Made by a program: the position numbers and the translations under genes. Positions 33,116-43,675 of a stretch of DNA of 64,000 nt are shown one piece after another (positions within the stretch are counted from its first letter, which is position 1; each line of letters starts with the position of its first letter). The notes below the pieces were generated by a model. That model saw only the letters and a program-made list of their open reading frames with translations, was not told where the DNA came from and searched no databases. This stretch comes from Malassezia japonica (taxonomy: Eukaryota; Basidiomycota; Malasseziomycetes; Malasseziales; Malasseziaceae): positions 372,001 through 436,000 of the forward strand of contig NC_083371.1 of assembly GCF_029542785.1 (NCBI RefSeq), given 5' to 3'.

Positions 33116-34097
33116 ATGGCGGCCCAACGAATTTTGGTGGTGGGCGGCAACGGCTTTGTGGGTAGGTGGCGTGACTGACACAGGTTCCGCGGTATGCAAG
33201 CAGGCGATTCTACGTGGATGGGACGTGCTGAGTATCAGGTAGGCAGCGCAACTAACCCAGCTCGAGCGGCCGCCCTTTTCGTACGCCCAAGGGCCACGCC
33301 CCGGACTGGACGCAGTCCAAGCAGATGGAGTGGCACAAGGCGGATGCGTTCCAGCCGAGCGACTACCGTGACCTGATCGCCGGATGCACCGGCGTGGTGC
33401 ACACGATGGGCATTCTGCTCGAGTCGCAGTACAAAGGCTCTGACGGCTCGCTCGCGGGCATTGTCCAAGGCCTCGCCAAGGGCTGGGGCTTTGGCAGCCA
33501 AGGCAACCCCCTCAAGGAGGACGCGGTGACGTACGAAAAGATGAACCGCGACTCGGGTACGTTTTCCTTGCTAACGCAGCGCTTGCGGTCGCCTCGACCT
33601 ATGCCGAGACGCAGCGGGCCAAGCACAACTGCGAGATGCCGTTTGTCTATCTGTCCGCCGCCGACATTATGCGCCCCCTCATTTCCCCGCGCTACATCTC
33701 AACGAAGCGCGAGGCAGAGATCGGCATCGCCAAAATCGCCGAGCAGGAGCAGCCGCCGACGCTGCGCTCCGTCTGCCTGCGCCCCGGCCTGATGTACCAC
33801 CCCCACACGCGCCCGTGGTCTACGGTGCCTGCCACTCTACTGGACGCGTCCCACTACTTGCACAAGCAGCACAAGAAGTGGAAGGTGCCCGTGCCGTCGC
33901 CCGCCGACGTGCTGTCGAGCAAAGCGACGCCCGAGGCGCTCCGCCCAATGTCGGCTGCGCTCACGACGCCTCCCCTCCACGTCGACACCGTCGCACAGGC
34001 GGTCTGTGAAGCGATCGACCTCGATAGTGTGCGCGGCGCGCTCGACGTGGATACCATCCGCCAACTGGCCGGCTGGCCGGGCGGCCTGGACGATTAG
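33116..34097 (+). CDS. Coq11-like atypical SDR (NAD(P)-binding) protein
   Basis: The 304-residue product has an N-terminal Rossmann loop GGNGFVG (10-16), then GCTGVVHTMGIL, YLSAADI, SPRYISTKREAE (YxxxK-like) and VCLRPGLMYHP. This is typical of mitochondrial atypical short-chain dehydrogenases related to yeast Coq11 and NDUFA9. Exons are 33116-33161, 33184-33238, 33261-33556 and 33580-34097; introns are 22, 22 and 23 nt. A role in coenzyme Q synthesis is inferred from family resemblance only. Confidence 0.82.
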
Positions 34098-34161
34098 CAA
34101 AGTAGACACCTCTCTCCCGATCTGCGCTGGGGCCTCCACATCGCCGCTCATACCGACCGAT

Positions 34162-34167
34162 CACGTG
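34162..34167. promoter_or_regulatory. CACGTG box upstream of SAC1
   Basis: Located about 60 bp before the SAC1 start codon, between it and the preceding same-strand gene. Confidence 0.4.
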
Positions 34168-34222
34168 CACACGCGCCGGCGCCGGTATGCGCTGCGCCCG
34201 TGGCCAGGCACGGTCGACGACC

Positions 34223-36230
34223 ATGTCGCTCTGGGCAGGATTCACCTGGTATGTTGTGTGTGCTTACGCAGCTATGTGTCGCAAGGTATGCAAATGAGCT
34301 CACACAGACGCCTATACCTTTGTCCCGACCAACCGTGGCGATCCCCCCCGTCCGCTGCAGAAGCTTGTGGTGAACCGCAAGCAGAATGCACTGTCGCTGC
34401 AGAGTACGTACTGTGGCTAATGCAGATGTGGTGCCCGGTGAACAGGTGGTGAAGCCCGAGAAGCAGTTTATTGTGCATGGCATTCTCGGCATCATTACGC
34501 TGCACACGACCGACTTTCTGATTGTCGTGACGAACCGCAAGAAGGTTGCGTGCATCGGCGGTGCGAATGTGTACCTCGCCACCGACTTCCGTATGCTCCC
34601 CCTGAAGAGCGACGCGAACCCCACGCTGCTGCGCCACCCCGTCGAGAAGCGCATGCTGAGCCTCGTGAAAGAGTCGCTCTATTCTGGCCCTCTGTACTTC
34701 TCCTACGAGTTCGACCTGACCAGCAGCTTCCAGCGCCAGGTCAAGGTCGGCGGTGGCGTGGGCCCCACGCGCGAGCCGCTGTGGAAGCGTGCGGATGAGC
34801 GCTTCTTCTGGAACTACCGCCTGCAGGAGCGCCTGATGCAGCACCCCGAGGACCTCTCGGCCTTTATCATGCCGGTCATGTTTGGTTTCCTCGAGGTCAA
34901 GGTTGCGTCGATCAACAGCCGTTCGTTCTTGCTCGGCCTGATTGCGCGCCGCGCGCGCTACCGTGCCGGCACGCGCTACTTCTCGCGCGGTATCGACCAG
35001 GCGGGCCATGTGTCCAACTTCAATGAGACGGAGCAGTTTGTGCTGCTCGACCCTCCCAAGAGCCCCGAGCCGAAGGACATGGAGGACATTGAGGGCAAGG
35101 CGCGCATGAGCTTTGTCCAGACCCGTGGCTCTGTGCCCGTGTACTGGGCTGAGATCAACAATCTGCGCTACAAGCCCGACCTGCTGATCCCCGAGGACCC
35201 CCGCACGCTGCCCGCTGCCGAGAAGCACCTCAGCGAGCAGGTGTCGACGTACGGCAAGAACTACCTCGTGAACCTCGTGAACCAGAAGGGCTACGAGAAG
35301 CCCGTCAAGGAGGCGTACGAGCGCGTGGTGGCGCAGCTGAGCAGCCCTCTGCTGCAATACACCTACTTTGACTTCCACCACGCGTGCAAGGGCATGAAGT
35401 TTGGCAATGTCAAGCTCCTCCTGGAGCAGCTCGAGCGCGAGGGCCTTACGAGCAACGACTACTTTTCCCTCGACACGAACGGCGCGCCCCGCCTGCAGCT
35501 GCAAAAGTCGGTCGTGCGCACGAACTGCATGGACTGTCTCGACCGGACGAACGTCGTGCAGAGCACCCTTGCGCGCTGGGTGCTCAACGACCAGCTGCGT
35601 AGTGTCGGCGTCATTGGCCCGTCCGACACGGTGGAGAACCACGCGGATTTCTTGCACGTCTTCCGCAACGTCTGGGCAGACCACGCGGACGTTATCAGCA
35701 AGGCCTACTCTGGCACCGGTGCGCTCAAGACCGACTTTACACGCACCGGCAAGCGCTCGTTCGAAGGCGCGCTGCAAGACGGTGTGAACTCGCTCACGCG
35801 CTACGTGAAGAACAACTTCTTTGACGGCAAGCGCCAGGACGCCTACGATCTCTTTACCGGCGCCTGGGACCCCGTGTCGCAGACGCCGTACGTTGACGAG
35901 CGCCCGTGGCTCGTGCGCCTGATGCCGTGGGTGCTTGTACTCTCCATCCTCTTTATTGCGCTCTCGTTCGTGCTCGACGCGGACCCTCGGCGCCCGTACA
36001 AGGTGGACACGGGCCCGATCAACGTCTTTGTCCTTTTCTGGGTGGTCCTTGCGGCGGTCGCGCTGCGCTTCATCGTCAAGCGCGGTGTGCTCTACGTTGG
36101 CTGGCCGACGCTCAACCGCCCGGTGGCGCTCATCGAGTACACCGGCCCGGGCTACTATTCCGGCCTCAAGGGCCGCACCGGCACCCCCAACGACCCCAAG
36201 CGGCGCCTCGCCGCGAAAAAGGTCCAATAG
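34223..36230 (+). CDS. SAC1: Phosphoinositide phosphatase Sac1
   Basis: ER/Golgi membrane phosphatase acting mainly on PtdIns4P. The 646-residue product has the catalytic CX5R loop in RTNCMDCLDRTN (Cys413) and upstream Sac-domain blocks (FMVF-type FIVHGILGIITL, GTRYFSRGIDQAGHVSNFNE). Two C-terminal membrane segments are visible (PWVLVLSILFIALSFVL and INVFVLFWVVLAAVAL). Exons are 34223-34248, 34272-34285, 34308-34403 and 34426-36230; introns are 23, 22 and 22 nt. Exon 2 is only 14 nt. Confidence 0.94.
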
Positions 36231-36247
36231 TCCCGTCCACTAGCTAT

Positions 36248-36253
36248 CACGTG
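36248..36253. promoter_or_regulatory. CACGTG box upstream of PRP19
   Basis: The palindrome ATCACGTGAT lies 32-37 bp before the PRP19 start codon, inside a 54-bp gap after SAC1. Confidence 0.45.
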
Positions 36254-36284
36254 ATCTTCGTCGTGTCGCACCGTAGGCACCACC

Positions 36285-37943
36285 ATGTTCTGCGCAAGTA
36301 CGTCGTCTGGCTAACGCAGTTTCTGGCGAGGCGCCCAAGGAGCCTGTCGTCTCGACAAAGAGCGGGCTTCTCTTTGAAAAGCGGCTCATCGAGCGCTACA
36401 TTGACGAGAACGGCAAGGACCCGATCACGAACGAGGAGCTGAGCCTCGACGATCTCGTCGCGGTCAAGACGTGTATGTGTTCCGACTTACCCAGCGCCGC
36501 ACACGGCATTCCCGCGCCCGCCGACGCACTCGAGCGTGCCATCGCTGCTGGTCGCGCTGCAGAACGAGTACGATGCCATGATCTTTGAGACACTCGCGCT
36601 CAAGAAGCAGTACGACGCGGTGCGCCAGGACCTCGCGCACGCGCTGTATACGAACGACGCCAGCACGCGCGTCATTGCGCGGCTCATGAAGGAGCGCGAC
36701 GAGGCTCGCGAGTACGTGTCTTTTGCTAACGCAGCGCCCTCGCCAACGTCCACACTTCGCTCGGCGTCGCGCCGCAGAGCGACGATGTCGAGATGGCACC
36801 GGCGGAGCCGAGCGCCGCGCTTCCCGCGCAGGTGCTCCAGTCGATCGACGAGACGGCCTCTACGTACGTTGAGATTTTTTTTGTTTTTGCTCACACAGCC
36901 TCTCGAGCGGCCGGCGATCGCGGATCAAGCAGGGTGCGCCGCAGGGCTACACGACCCCCACCACTGCGGCGTCCTTGCAGGAGCAGACGGCGATCACGTC
37001 GCTGCACGGCGCAAGTGCGCCTGGTATCACTGCGCTGGATGTCAGCGCTAACGGTGCGCTGCTGCTCACCGGCGGCAAGGACAAGGCCGTGCTGGTGCTG
37101 GACAGCGCCACGCAAAAGGTCCTGTCGACCTTCAAGGGGCACACCAAGCCCGTGAACGCGGTCGCCTTTGCGGGCCGCGCGAATCCGCCGGTCGGTGCCG
37201 AGGCCGCACAGGCGCCGGCGCCGGCGTACGCGGTGAGCGGCAGTGCGGACAAGACCGTGCGTGTGTACGTGGCCAAGGACGACAAGTACGCGCTTGCGCA
37301 CACGCTCAAGGGCTACAGCGACGAGGTGGTCGGTGTCGACGTGCACCCCACCGACTTGCTGGTCGGTAGTGCGAGCCGCGACCGGACGTGGGCGCTGCAC
37401 GCGCTCGACTCGGGTGAGCGTCTCCTGCACGTCGAAGCGCCGCAGGAGGACGACGAGGTTGGCTTTGAGTACGCGTCATTTGCGTTCCACCCCGACGGCC
37501 AGCTCGCTGCGACCGGTACGGCGGACGGCGCGGTGCGCGTCTGGGACGTGAAGCAGGGCAAGCAGAGCGCCGTGTTCCGTGGACACACTGGCGCGGTGCA
37601 CGCGCTGCACTTTTCGCCGAACGGATACCTGCTCGCAGCCGCGACGCGCGACGCGCCCGAGGTCAAGATCTGGGACCTGCGCAAGCTCGATGTCGCGCGT
37701 ACGGTCGAGCTTCCGGAGGGCTACGTCGTGTCGCAGGTCCGTTTCGATCCTACGGCGCAGCTCCTTGCGGTCGTCGGTACAGACGTGCGTGTGTTTGGCG
37801 GCAAGGCGCTGAGCCTTGCCTTTACCTATGACCAGAACGCTGCCGAGGAGACTGGTGCGCAGTGGTCGCCCGTCGATGGCGCGCTGGTGGTCGCCGGTCT
37901 CGACCGCACGGTGCGTGTGCTCGGCGCGGGCGCAGAGGCATGA
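36285..37943 (+). CDS. PRP19: Pre-mRNA-processing factor 19 (U-box/WD40)
   Basis: E3 ubiquitin ligase and core of the NineTeen Complex in the spliceosome. The 518-residue product has an N-terminal U-box ([35 protein letters not shown]), the coiled-coil tetramer region ([44 protein letters not shown]) and a C-terminal WD40 propeller. Exons are 36285-36297, 36320-36472, 36495-36711, 36735-36863 and 36899-37943; introns are 22, 22, 23 and 35 nt. Exon 1 is 13 nt. Fittingly, a splicing factor here is itself split by minimal introns. Confidence 0.95.
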
Positions 37944-38164
37944 AAATAGACTCGTAGGGAGCTACGCGCAGGATGCGGAGAAGGGTGGCGTGGGTGGTCG
38001 TGTGTCGGTGCTGATTCGATCGAGTGCTGATCACGGCCGCCGATCGTCTCGCTGCCGATCGTGTAGATCAGGTGTCGGCAGCTGATCGTGCCCCGGCCCC
38101 TTGCAAGACGCGGGCGCCCCTCCGTCATTCTAGGCAACACTGCCTCCTATTGCCCTCGGCTTTT

Positions 38165-40450
38165 CTACTTGCGCGCGTTTGCAACGTACGCGCGAATTTT
38201 TTCCACGTCCTTGGCCCCGTCGGTCTCTACGCCCGAGCTCGTGTCGAGACCCATCGCGCCCGACTCGCGCAGCGCCTCGCCGACATTCTCAGGCGTCAGG
38301 CCGCCTGCGAGGAAGAAGGGAGTAGGGGCCACCGCGTGCGTCTTGACAAGCTTCGTCACGGCGTCCGACGCGGCAATCGCGCGCGCAACGTCCCACGAGA
38401 ACGCCTTGCCTGCTCCGCCACCGCCGGCCGTATCCAATAGGATCGCATGGTGGTAGTTGGGGCGCAGCGCCTGGTCGAGCGCAGGGTGCTGCCCACGCTT
38501 CCACTCGGTGACGTCCGCCGGGACGTGGACGACACGCAGTACAAAGACGCCCGGCAAGAAGCGCGCCCAGTCCACCGGCTCGAGACGCCCATGGATCTGC
38601 ACCGCATCGAGCTGCAGCGCGGTCGCCGCCTGCGCAATCTCCTCGACGGTCTGGTCGCGGAACACACCGACGACGAGCGGGCGGCGCGCGGCCGCCGCCG
38701 CGAGGCGCTGGGCGTGCCAGCTGAACCACTCGGCCGCCACCCGCGGCTCGGCGACCTCGCGCGGCGCACGCTGGTGCACCGCGTCGACAATCGCACGCGC
38801 CTCGTCGTGCGAGACGGAGCGCTTGGTGCCCTTGGCGAGGATCATGCCGAGCAGGTCGGCGCCCGCATCCGCCGCGGCCACCGCCGCTTCCGGCGTCTTG
38901 AGGCCACACACCTTGACGAGGCGGCGCGGCACGTCGTCTGCGCTCGGCGTGCGGCCCTGCAAGTCGGCGATGAATGTACGCTTGTCGGCGGCACGCATAA
39001 GCGCCTCGCCGACGAGCACCGCGTGCACGCCTTGCGCCTCGTACGCCTCGACGTCCTTGCGGCCTTGGATGCCGCTGAGCGCCGCGAGGATCGTCCCTTG
39101 GTCGATCGCGGCCTTGGCCAGCTGCGAGGTGCGCGACATGTCCACATCAAAGGTGTGCAAGTTGCGGTTGTTGACGCCAATCACCCGGGGGCGCAGCAAG
39201 AGCGCACGCTCCATCTCCGCCGCCGTGTTGACCTCGACAAGTGGGTCCATGCCGAGGCTCATCGAGTAGTTGTAGAGCGTGCACAGCGTTGCGTCGTCGA
39301 GCATCGCGACAATGAGCAGCACCGTATCCGCACCCGCGAGACGCGCCTCGGCGATTTGGTATACGTCCACGACAAAGTCCTTGCGCAGGATCGCCGGGCG
39401 GTCCGCGAGGCGCGCGACGGCCTGGCGTGCGAGCGCCAGGTCCTCGAGCGAGCCTTTGAACCAGGTCGGCTCGGTGAGCACGCTAATTACATTCGCACCC
39501 GCGCGCGCGTACGCGAGCGCCTGTGCGCCGGCGTGCGCCGCGATATCAATATCGCCCTTGGACGGACTCGCGCGCTTCATTTCCGCCATCACGCCGACCG
39601 TCTTTTCCGCGCCACGCAGCAGGCGCTCCGGAAAAGCGACGAGCGCAGGGTCGAGGTGCAAGGCAAGCGACGCCTCGAGGTCCGCGAGCGAGCGGCCCGG
39701 AAGCGCGCGTGCGGCCGCGACGTCGAGCTTGCGCTGCTTGTAGATGCGCTCGAGGATCGTCTCTTTGGCCAGCGACGCCGCCGCGACACCTGCAGACGGG
39801 TTCGCGGACCACGAACCCCCCCGCCACGACAAAAAGTTGCCGAGCATATCTTTTCCGTGCTCCGAGATGATGCTCTCTGGGTGGTACTGCACCGCCTCCA
39901 TCGTGTACTCCTTGTGGCGGACGCCCATAATCACGCCGCTGTCGACGTGCGCCGTCGCCTCGAGGCATTCCGGCAGCGCCGTGATGCGCGCCGCGAGGCT
40001 GTGGTAGCGCGTGCCCGTGATCGGCGAGTCGAGGCCGCGAAAGAGTCCCTTGCCGTCGTGCGTAATGGCCGACGTCTTGCCGTGAAAAATTTCGCCGGCG
40101 TACTCGACGATGCCGCCGAGGCCGGCGACCATGCACTGCAGGCCCATGCAGATACCCAGGATCGGGATCTTGCCCACAAAGTGCTGGATACACGCCGTCG
40201 AGATGCCCGCGTCCTCGAGCGGGTGGCCAGGCCCCGGGCTGATCACGAGGTTCACCGGCTCCAGGCGCTCGATCGTCTCGAGGGTCACCTTGTCGTTCCG
40301 AAAGATGACGAGGTTCGCGCCGCGCGCCACGAGGTACTGCGCCACATTGAATGTAAAGCTATCGTAGTTGTCAATCATCACCGTCACGCCGTGCTCCGGT
40401 CCCAGGGGGCCCGGAATGACGATCCGCCCGTCGCTCTCCTCGTCGTGCAT
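38165..40450 (-). CDS. TRP1: Trifunctional tryptophan biosynthesis protein (GATase-IGPS-PRAI)
   Basis: The 761-residue fungal fusion carries three activities. They are the glutamine amidotransferase of anthranilate synthase (about 22-215, GICMGLQC with Cys101), indole-3-glycerol-phosphate synthase (about 245-510, VMAEMKRASPSKGDI, ILRKDFVVDVYQI) and phosphoribosylanthranilate isomerase (about 525-761, LVKVCGLKTPEAA, LDTSSGVETDG). The domain order G-C-F matches filamentous fungi and basidiomycetes. The ATG at 40450 is used; upstream in-frame residues look non-coding. Its start lies 39 bp from that of ARP9. Confidence 0.97.
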   Translation of the reverse strand: MHDEESDGRIVIPGPLGPEHGVTVMIDNYDSFTFNVAQYLVARGANLVIFRNDKVTLETIERLEPVNLVISPGPGHPLEDAGISTACIQHFVGKIPILGICMGLQCMVAGLGGIVEYAGEIFHGKTSAITHDGKGLFRGLDSPITGTRYHSLAARITALPECLEATAHVDSGVIMGVRHKEYTMEAVQYHPESIISEHGKDMLGNFLSWRGGSWSANPSAGVAAASLAKETILERIYKQRKLDVAAARALPGRSLADLEASLALHLDPALVAFPERLLRGAEKTVGVMAEMKRASPSKGDIDIAAHAGAQALAYARAGANVISVLTEPTWFKGSLEDLALARQAVARLADRPAILRKDFVVDVYQIAEARLAGADTVLLIVAMLDDATLCTLYNYSMSLGMDPLVEVNTAAEMERALLLRPRVIGVNNRNLHTFDVDMSRTSQLAKAAIDQGTILAALSGIQGRKDVEAYEAQGVHAVLVGEALMRAADKRTFIADLQGRTPSADDVPRRLVKVCGLKTPEAAVAAADAGADLLGMILAKGTKRSVSHDEARAIVDAVHQRAPREVAEPRVAAEWFSWHAQRLAAAAARRPLVVGVFRDQTVEEIAQAATALQLDAVQIHGRLEPVDWARFLPGVFVLRVVHVPADVTEWKRGQHPALDQALRPNYHHAILLDTAGGGGAGKAFSWDVARAIAASDAVTKLVKTHAVAPTPFFLAGGLTPENVGEALRESGAMGLDTSSGVETDGAKDVEKIRAYVANARK

Positions 40451-40467
40451 CGCGGTGGAGTCAGAGC

Positions 40468-40473
40468 CACGTG
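40468..40473. promoter_or_regulatory. CACGTG box in the 39-bp TRP1/ARP9 gap
   Basis: The box sits in a 12-bp palindrome (AGCCACGTGGCT) at the centre of the 39 bases between divergent start codons. It is the only clear element available to both genes. Confidence 0.55.
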
Positions 40474-40489
40474 GCTTCCGTCCTCCGTC

Positions 40490-41949
40490 ATGACGCGTGA
40501 AGCGAGCACGCTGCTGCTCGTGCACGATGCTCAGCAGGTGTGTGCGGGCGTCGGTATCCAAGATCCCTTTGCGAAGCCGGACGTGGTACGTATCCTTTCT
40601 CATATAGACGCTTCCCGCGCGTGTCGGCCGCCGCACGGACGACTCGGGCGAGTACCTCGTTGGCGAGGCGCTCACCCGTGCCGAGGCCGCGAACGAGGCG
40701 CTGGAGATTGTGTGTCCGCTGGCGAATGGCGACGTGCAGGACTGGGACGCGCTTGCGGCGCTGTGGTACGTTGCATGGCTCACACAGGCAACACATCCTC
40801 GCTGAGCTCCAGGTGCGCCCGTCGCACAACACCTTCTTTACGATGGTCGCGCTCCCGATGCCCTTATCGCGCGGCGCGTACGAGCGCACGGCGCAGATCT
40901 TTTTCGAAAAGTTTAACACGCCCGCGCTGTGCATCAGCGAGGTGCCGCTCCTCGCCGCGTACGCTGCTGGCGTCCTCAACGCGATGGTCGTCGACGTCGG
41001 CGCGGAAGAGACGAGCGCGGTGGCCGTGAGCGACTGCGCGATCGTGCCGACAGCCGCGGTGCTCAGCAAGCTCGGCACGGTGCACTGCACCTGGTGGCTC
41101 GCCTATCTGCTCGTGCACGACGCGCCGGTGCGGGAAGCGCTCCAGCCGCTCGTCACACCGGACCTCTCTTTCGAGGCGCTCGCGTACGCTCTTGCGCAGT
41201 TCCTCGTGGCCGAGGGGCATGTGCGCATCGACGTGTCGGCAGATGTACCGGGCCTCGACGAGCCAGACGCAGAAGACAACTCGTTTGACGTCGCCGCGGC
41301 GCTCGTCGAAGGGCGCGAGCGCGACGTGGTCAAGGAGCGCCAAAAGAAGAACGAGAAGCCGCTGGCAAGCGACGTGATCCACGTCGACTTCCGCGGCGTG
41401 TCGGTGCCGGTGGGCCGCGTGCGCACGCGCTTCCACGAGCCGCTACTGCACCCCCAGCTTCTGGAGCGCGTCACACTCTCGCTGCCTGCGCCCCCGGCCG
41501 TGCGCCAGGCGCTGCACGCGCGGCGCATCGGCGGCGAGCCGATCTGCGTGTCGGTGCCGGAAGCGGTTGCGATGGCCGCCGCGCATGTGCAGCCGAGCGA
41601 GCGGCGCACCGTGCTCTGGGAGAACCTCGTGGTAACGGGCAGCGCGACGCGTTTCAAGGGGCTTGTGCCGGAGCTGCTCCGTTCGTTTACGACCTACGTC
41701 GCGAACGAGCCGACAGAGGGCGCGCAGGTCGTCGGCGAGCCGAATCCCGCGCAGCCCCGTGCGGTGCGTGCGCACAAGGTGCCCGACTACTTCCCAGAGT
41801 TCAAGGAGCACCTCGAGCTGCTGCCGTACCTCGGCGCGACGATCTACGCGAAGCTCGTGTTCAACGACACGTCGGGCCGCAACTATATTTCCAAGATGCA
41901 GTACAATGACGGCGGCCCGTCGGTGGCATTTGCGATCGGTAGCGCATAA
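40490..41949 (+). CDS. ARP9: Actin-related protein 9 (chromatin remodelling)
   Basis: Divergent actin-fold subunit of SWI/SNF- and RSC-type remodelers. The 471-residue product has VGRRTDDSGEYLVGEAL, FEKFNTPALCISEVPLLAAYAAGVLNAMVVDVGAEET (the actin phosphate-2-like segment) and ENLVVTGSATRFKGL near the C-terminus. A charged insert (VEGRERDVVKERQKKNEK) interrupts the fold. Exons are 40490-40585, 40608-40765 and 40788-41949; both introns are 22 nt. The Arp9 assignment over other Arps rests on the insert and the diverged ATP site. Confidence 0.8.
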
Positions 41950-41975
41950 GTGTAGTGTGTAAAAGCTAGGACTAG

Positions 41976-43601
41976 TTAGGCGCTTTCGACGAGCTCGGCG
42001 ACCTGCTTGGCAAGCGCCTGGGTCTCGTCCGCCGTCGCGGCCTCGGCATAGACACGCACACAGTCCTCCGTACCGCTGGGGCGCACAAACGAGCGGCCCT
42101 GGGTAAAGTTGGCGACCAGCGCGTCGATCTTGGCCTGCAGGCCGTCGGGCGCAGTGAGGCGGCGCTCCGCGTCGGTCGTCTTGAACTGCGTGCGGTCGGG
42201 CACCTGGACCTTGAGCAGCTTGTTCGGCAGGTCCGTGTAGCTCGCGTCCCACTCGGCCGGGCCCCAGCGGCGCGCGGCAAGGATCGCGAGGACCATGAGC
42301 ATGTCGGAGAGCGCGTCGCCGACCGTCTGGTTGATGAGCTCGGCCATGTTCTCGAGGCGCACGAGCGCCTGCTTCGCCTCGGGCGTCGACGGCTGCGCGG
42401 CCTTCATCGCGGCACGCGCGTCCGGCGAAAAGAGGACGGTGCCGTGGCCGTTCGCCTCAAAGTACACGCCGATCGCGTACTTGGCCGCCTCGTGGTGCAG
42501 ATGCTTGACGCCGGTCGGCGTGCACGACACCGGCACGCGCTCGCTCAGGTACTTGGTCGAGGCGCCGTTTGCGTAGGCAGTCTGCACGCAGCCGAGCTTA
42601 ATGTCCAGCCCAGCGGTCTTGACGAGCTCGGACAGGTAGTCGGCCGCGAGACTCGCAATCTTGTCGCCGTCGAGCAGGTGGAAGCTCGCGGCGTCGCTCG
42701 CAGGGCCGCTCAGGTAGTAAAAGACGATACGGTCCGCGTCGCCGTCGTACGAGCACAGGAGCGCATTCGGCTTGACCGCGTCCTCGGACGCGTAGCCCGT
42801 CGGCAGCTTTTGCTGCGTCTTGACAAAGTCCGCACCGCACTGGTCGTTCAGCTTGCCGGGGGCGTGCATCTCGGTGCGCAGGGGAATCAGCGGGAGACGT
42901 TCCGCGGGGACGTGGTGCATCAGGCCCTGGAGCGCCTTGGCACCGACACCATTCGCACAGTCCACCGCGAGCGGCACCGGCGCAGGGAGGCCCTCGGTTG
43001 CAGCAAGGTACGCCTTGCCGAGCTTCTCGTAGTAGCCCTCCTCGGTCGGCACGCCGTACGCGTCCGGCGTGCCTTGGGTGTTGAGCGCCAGGACAAGGTA
43101 GTGCAGCTGGGGCGTGGTCAGCAGGCCGCCCTCGACCTTCTCCGTGTCAAACGCCTGGAGGCCGTCGACGATCGCGCCGACGAGTGCCGGCGACGACGGA
43201 CGCGTGTCCCACGCGTACACGACCCGGGGACGCACGCCGACATCGACCTTGAACGTGCTCACGACGTTGTCGAGCTCGGCGAGCAGCTCGTCCGGCGTGC
43301 TCGCGTTGGCAATCTTGGTGCACACCGGCTCCCACGAAGCCTCGAGCATCTCGCCGTGCGCATCCACCATCTTTACACCATTGTCCGGCTCGGGGTTGTG
43401 GCTCGCGGTGACCATCAGCCCGACGACCTGGCCGCCGAGCGCCATGCTGCGCAGTGCGCCAATGAGGCCGATGCGGAAGCAGGTGCTGTCCAGCAGCTCG
43501 GCCTTGGTACGGAAACCGGCCGTGCCGTACACAAGACGCGCGTCCGGCTTCAGGTGCGCGGCCGAAGCCTGTACAATACGCGCTTTGGTCTCAGCCTGCA
43601 T
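41976..43601 (-). CDS. PCM1: Phosphoacetylglucosamine mutase
   Basis: Converts N-acetylglucosamine-6-phosphate to the 1-phosphate for UDP-GlcNAc, chitin and glycan synthesis. The 541-residue product has the phosphoserine loop TASHNPEPDNGVK (Ser67), the metal loop DGDADR, the sugar-binding FEANGHGT, and the phosphate-binding RPSGTEDCVRVYAEA near the end. The ATG at 43601 is chosen because upstream residues have no family match. Intronless. It is convergent with ARP9 (26 bp) and divergent from the MPDU1-like gene (74 bp). Confidence 0.96.
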   Translation of the reverse strand: MQAETKARIVQASAAHLKPDARLVYGTAGFRTKAELLDSTCFRIGLIGALRSMALGGQVVGLMVTASHNPEPDNGVKMVDAHGEMLEASWEPVCTKIANASTPDELLAELDNVVSTFKVDVGVRPRVVYAWDTRPSSPALVGAIVDGLQAFDTEKVEGGLLTTPQLHYLVLALNTQGTPDAYGVPTEEGYYEKLGKAYLAATEGLPAPVPLAVDCANGVGAKALQGLMHHVPAERLPLIPLRTEMHAPGKLNDQCGADFVKTQQKLPTGYASEDAVKPNALLCSYDGDADRIVFYYLSGPASDAASFHLLDGDKIASLAADYLSELVKTAGLDIKLGCVQTAYANGASTKYLSERVPVSCTPTGVKHLHHEAAKYAIGVYFEANGHGTVLFSPDARAAMKAAQPSTPEAKQALVRLENMAELINQTVGDALSDMLMVLAILAARRWGPAEWDASYTDLPNKLLKVQVPDRTQFKTTDAERRLTAPDGLQAKIDALVANFTQGRSFVRPSGTEDCVRVYAEAATADETQALAKQVAELVESA

Positions 43602-43655
43602 GATGGGAGAAGAAGGGCCCGTTCTCGGAGCAACACGCCTCCACCGACGCGCTCC

Positions 43656-43661
43656 CACGTG
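43656..43661. promoter_or_regulatory. CACGTG box in PCM1/MPDU1 promoter
   Basis: The box lies 15-20 bp before the MPDU1-like start codon, in a 74-bp divergent gap. Confidence 0.45.
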
Positions 43662-43675
43662 TCCTCCACCGCACG

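Noticed and set aside
38447..41029. 860-codon frame antisense to TRP1 running into ARP9
   Set aside because: It is a mirror of the conserved TRP1 frame and has a low-complexity Arg-rich translation without motifs.
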